From: JBCDGZ01 sp038750655
GTDB taxonomy: Bacteria > Bacteroidota > Bacteroidia > Chitinophagales > Saprospiraceae
Direction: 5' to 3'
Length of the DNA stretch: 51,295 nucleotides
Assembly: GCA_038750655.1 (NCBI GenBank)
Contig: JBCDGZ010000040.1
Span: 1-51,295, forward strand
The notes under the pieces were generated by a model, which did not search any database, was not told where the DNA came from, and saw only the letters and a list, made by a program, of their open reading frames with translations. Below are positions 50,201 to 51,295 of the stretch, piece after piece. The translations under genes and the position numbers were made by a program. How positions within the stretch are numbered: the first letter of the stretch is position 1; the number at the start of each line of letters is the position of its first letter.

Positions 50201-51066
50201 CTGATCCCTTTGCCTCTCCTTTTCCCGAAGTGTATTCGATTGATCAACTGGGTGGAGATATTTTGGATGCAGATTTTATTGGTGTCAAAATTGGTGACCT
50301 TAATGGCAATGCTGATCCTGCGTCTTTGGACTCGGAAGGGGAGGAGCGCAATTTGGGACCCAGCTTGGAGCTACTGATTGCAGATCAGCAATTAGAGGCT
50401 GGCCAGCTCTATACTGTTGGGGTAGGGGCAGCGACCTTTGAGCAAATGCTGGGCTGGCAGTTGGCGATGGATTGGGAGGACCAATCGTTGGAGATGTTAC
50501 AGATTCGGCCGACGGAGTCGGGGCGGCGATTGGGTTTGAAAGAGGAGGATTTTGTTATTGGAGATGATGGAATCCTCAGGGCCAGTTGGGCTCAAGCTTT
50601 ACCGATGGATTTAGCTGAAAGCGGGGAGCTGTTTGAGTTGGAATTTGTGGCCAAAACGGATGGAAAGTTAAGTGACTTGCTGTACATTAATCAGCATACT
50701 TTAGATGCTCGTACGTATTGGCAGGATGATGATCACGAACTGGGAATTGCAGCGGGAAATTTGTGGTTAAAGTTTACCGAAAAAGTATCATCGCCTCTTG
50801 AAACGAGCTTATCTCAAAATTATCCTAATCCAGTTCGACAATATACGCGTATTGCCTTTGATTTACCCGAAGAGCAAACTATTACGCTGCGCCTTTTTGA
50901 TCTAAATGGTAGGGAAGTGGGAAAGATAGTGGAAGGAAAATATACTGCTGGACGGCACGAGGTTTCAATAGATATTGGTCGGTGGCAATTGACGTCTGGA
51001 CTCTATCATTATCATTTGGAAACTTCCAGTGGATTTTCAGCTGTTCGGACCATGATGGTCGAGTAG
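47275..51066 (+). CDS. T9SS-secreted HYR protein with dockerin and cohesin-like module
   Basis: About 1263 residues from the ATG at 47275 (a TTG at 47260 is the alternative). A signal region (GWPLLFVALANLLPGTAQA) is followed by several HYR-type immunoglobulin-like modules, marked by APVINCVDT, APTITCPAD, APVTVCD, FRPSIYCPS, APVISCPAD and PPQPYCKAG (residues about 135-840), with paired Cys throughout. A CNA-B/SdrD-like module (GGLILTETGRE, GLDGYYNFEGLAQGAY) lies near 840-900. Next is a type I dockerin at about 900-955 with two calcium loops, SNHDNGVTTFDVILMRRHIL and DINRSGSVTTFDIVEVQRVI. A cohesin-like beta module (LYTVGVGAATFEQMLGWQLA, ILRASWAQALPMDL) is at about 1035-1170, and a type A T9SS domain (NYPNPVRQYTRIAFDL ... 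GLYHYHLE) ends the protein. The dockerin is the expected ligand of the cohesins encoded upstream. Confidence 0.92.
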   Translation: MRRISQITPAALLVCKRLASVQSLGAFGWPLLFVALANLLPGTAQASCLISCKTSLSISLGFDGQATLSAGILLQDPTCDPADFRVEITDGNGNNYGNTIDCSMLGLHLTASVIHNTSGNFCRSTIIVSDYLAPVINCVDTTVLCIDSTLPEDIGFPTLSDNCSSLDSSNLSYSDVFADLACFTNHAGDSITAMIERTWQATDEQGNMANCVQHIYLKRATISDVVFPAHRNGFTNPALNCSQDPTDLSLTGEPTINGRPITNGGHCELVVSFSDQIVPDCSPAAFKILRTWTVIDWCSDEFTLNVQIIKVEDRTAPTITCPADLTVGTHLFSCDATVTLPTASATDDCSDLIITPTWAFGSGYGPFNNIPLGTHTVTYTATDACGNSSDCTMQVTVIDDVAPVTVCDIQTQVDLTTQGYAEVFALTFDDGSHDNCTLGEMVVSLDGINYGPSVRFGCEDVGMGFLPVWLRVYDLAGNYNECQVGIEVIDRFRPSIYCPSAVNIECSDDVNDLTITGSPLVDDNCAVDTVFYTDQENLNSCNVGTISRRWTVRDAYGNESYCTQLITLEDHTEVGVTFPPDFSTTECGAATDPSLTGEPVVSNAQCESIWINHTDEVFDLAGPACKKIFRTWTVINWCTYDPNSGTNEGRWEHIQLITIIDEQAPVISCPADTVVHSFSSDCNSTLVQLPLAEASDCSSNLSITNNSFYATANGADASGNYPIGTHTITFTAADGCGNTSSCSMILIIEDHKPPQPYCKAGISVSLNLEGTITITPETLNNGSTDNCTDSADLIYEVSPSVFTCDDLGQQTVEFIVRDEAGNSASCQVSVLVQDGVGACGQSSIGGLILTETGREIVEVDMQLSGTAEDSVKTGLDGYYNFEGLAQGAYVVTPTKNSNHDNGVTTFDVILMRRHILNVSRFNSPYKIIAADINRSGSVTTFDIVEVQRVILQIASTFRSNTAWRFVRADHVFDDPADPFASPFPEVYSIDQLGGDILDADFIGVKIGDLNGNADPASLDSEGEERNLGPSLELLIADQQLEAGQLYTVGVGAATFEQMLGWQLAMDWEDQSLEMLQIRPTESGRRLGLKEEDFVIGDDGILRASWAQALPMDLAESGELFELEFVAKTDGKLSDLLYINQHTLDARTYWQDDDHELGIAAGNLWLKFTEKVSSPLETSLSQNYPNPVRQYTRIAFDLPEEQTITLRLFDLNGREVGKIVEGKYTAGRHEVSIDIGRWQLTSGLYHYHLETSSGFSAVRTMMVE

Positions 51067-51295
51067 TGGGGATGAAGATGCGGTCCTGGAATTGATATGC
51101 TTAAATTGCCTAATGCAAAAAATACCGTTTTGCGGGTATAGCGCCTACTATAAATAAATAGTAATTTTATAATAAAAATAATGTTACTTAATGTATTGAT
51201 AGTCATGTTTTTAATTATGCTTTTGCTAGACCTTAAGAGCTATTATATGAATGAGCAATAAGCATTCCAAAGTACATCGAAGAACGACTTTTTTC
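51067..51295. other. window end, AT-rich, with a possible 26-codon membrane peptide
   Basis: After the dockerin gene there is an imperfect hairpin (ATACCG/CGGGTAT near 51122-51139) and an inverted repeat TACTAT/ATAGTA at 51146-51163. The open frame at 51181-51261 encodes MLLNVLIVMFLIMLLLDLKS plus six residues, a plausible single membrane helix, but nothing else supports it. Confidence 0.35.

Noticed and set aside
37844..51066. Classical cellulosome
   Set aside because: Cohesins and a dockerin are present, but no glycoside hydrolase or carbohydrate-binding module occurs in these proteins, and export is by T9SS.

Overview
The window looks like chromosome of a gliding, polymer-degrading member of the Bacteroidota, most likely the Saprospiria (Lewinella/Haliscomenobacter-like). 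The grounds are: several secreted proteins ending in type IX secretion (T9SS) C-terminal domains, a PorP/SprF protein, SprB-type repeats, propeller proteins of the two-component-regulator type, many TAnnTTTG -7 promoter boxes with no strong Shine-Dalgarno sites, and intergenic clusters of tiny hairpins. This placement is inferred from gene content; no 16S gene is present.

Layout. 1-3600: an intact patatin-like lipase and an aldehyde dehydrogenase sit among three damaged genes (a cardiolipin synthase remnant, a short-chain dehydrogenase with an internal deletion, a Dps C-terminal remnant). 3657-3878: tRNA-Lys(TTT) with promoter and terminator. 3905-8356 (minus): an ECF sigma factor, a putative anti-sigma factor, two membrane proteins and a propeller-OmpA fusion, probably one envelope-signalling operon. 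8566-10794 (minus): MoxR ATPase and VWA partner. 11405-14672: acyl-CoA dehydrogenase, DUF1304 protein, propeller lipoprotein, methylglyoxal synthase. 14755-17318: a secreted GH18 enzyme overlapping a cytochrome P450 by ATGA. 17327-22978 (minus): a carbohydrate cluster with a NagX-like acetyltransferase, a secreted TIM-barrel isomerase, a PLAT lipoprotein, a GMC oxidoreductase with its small Tat subunit (resembling glycoside 3-dehydrogenase), and an OmpA-like protein. 23494-35876: mixed metabolism (methyltransferase, D-amino-acid oxidase, GTP cyclohydrolase II, MazG, LpxL-type acyltransferase, Ntn-hydrolase), a RelE/ParE toxin-antitoxin pair, secreted proteins and small membrane proteins.

36330-51066 is the most striking part. 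A NarL-type regulator is followed by a single-cohesin T9SS protein, a 2345-residue protein with four tandem cohesin modules, about 21 SprB repeats and a type-B (gliding) C-terminal domain, a PorP/SprF partner, and, behind its own promoter, a 1268-residue HYR protein with a dockerin, a further cohesin-like module and a T9SS C-terminal domain. Together these look like a T9SS-exported surface assembly held by cohesin-dockerin contacts, built on an SprB-like adhesin and lacking the catalytic modules of a cellulosome. The interaction and function are inferred, not shown.

Starts given here often differ from the longest possible ORF; the reason is stated where the choice matters (signal peptide, family N-terminus, or stop/start overlap).
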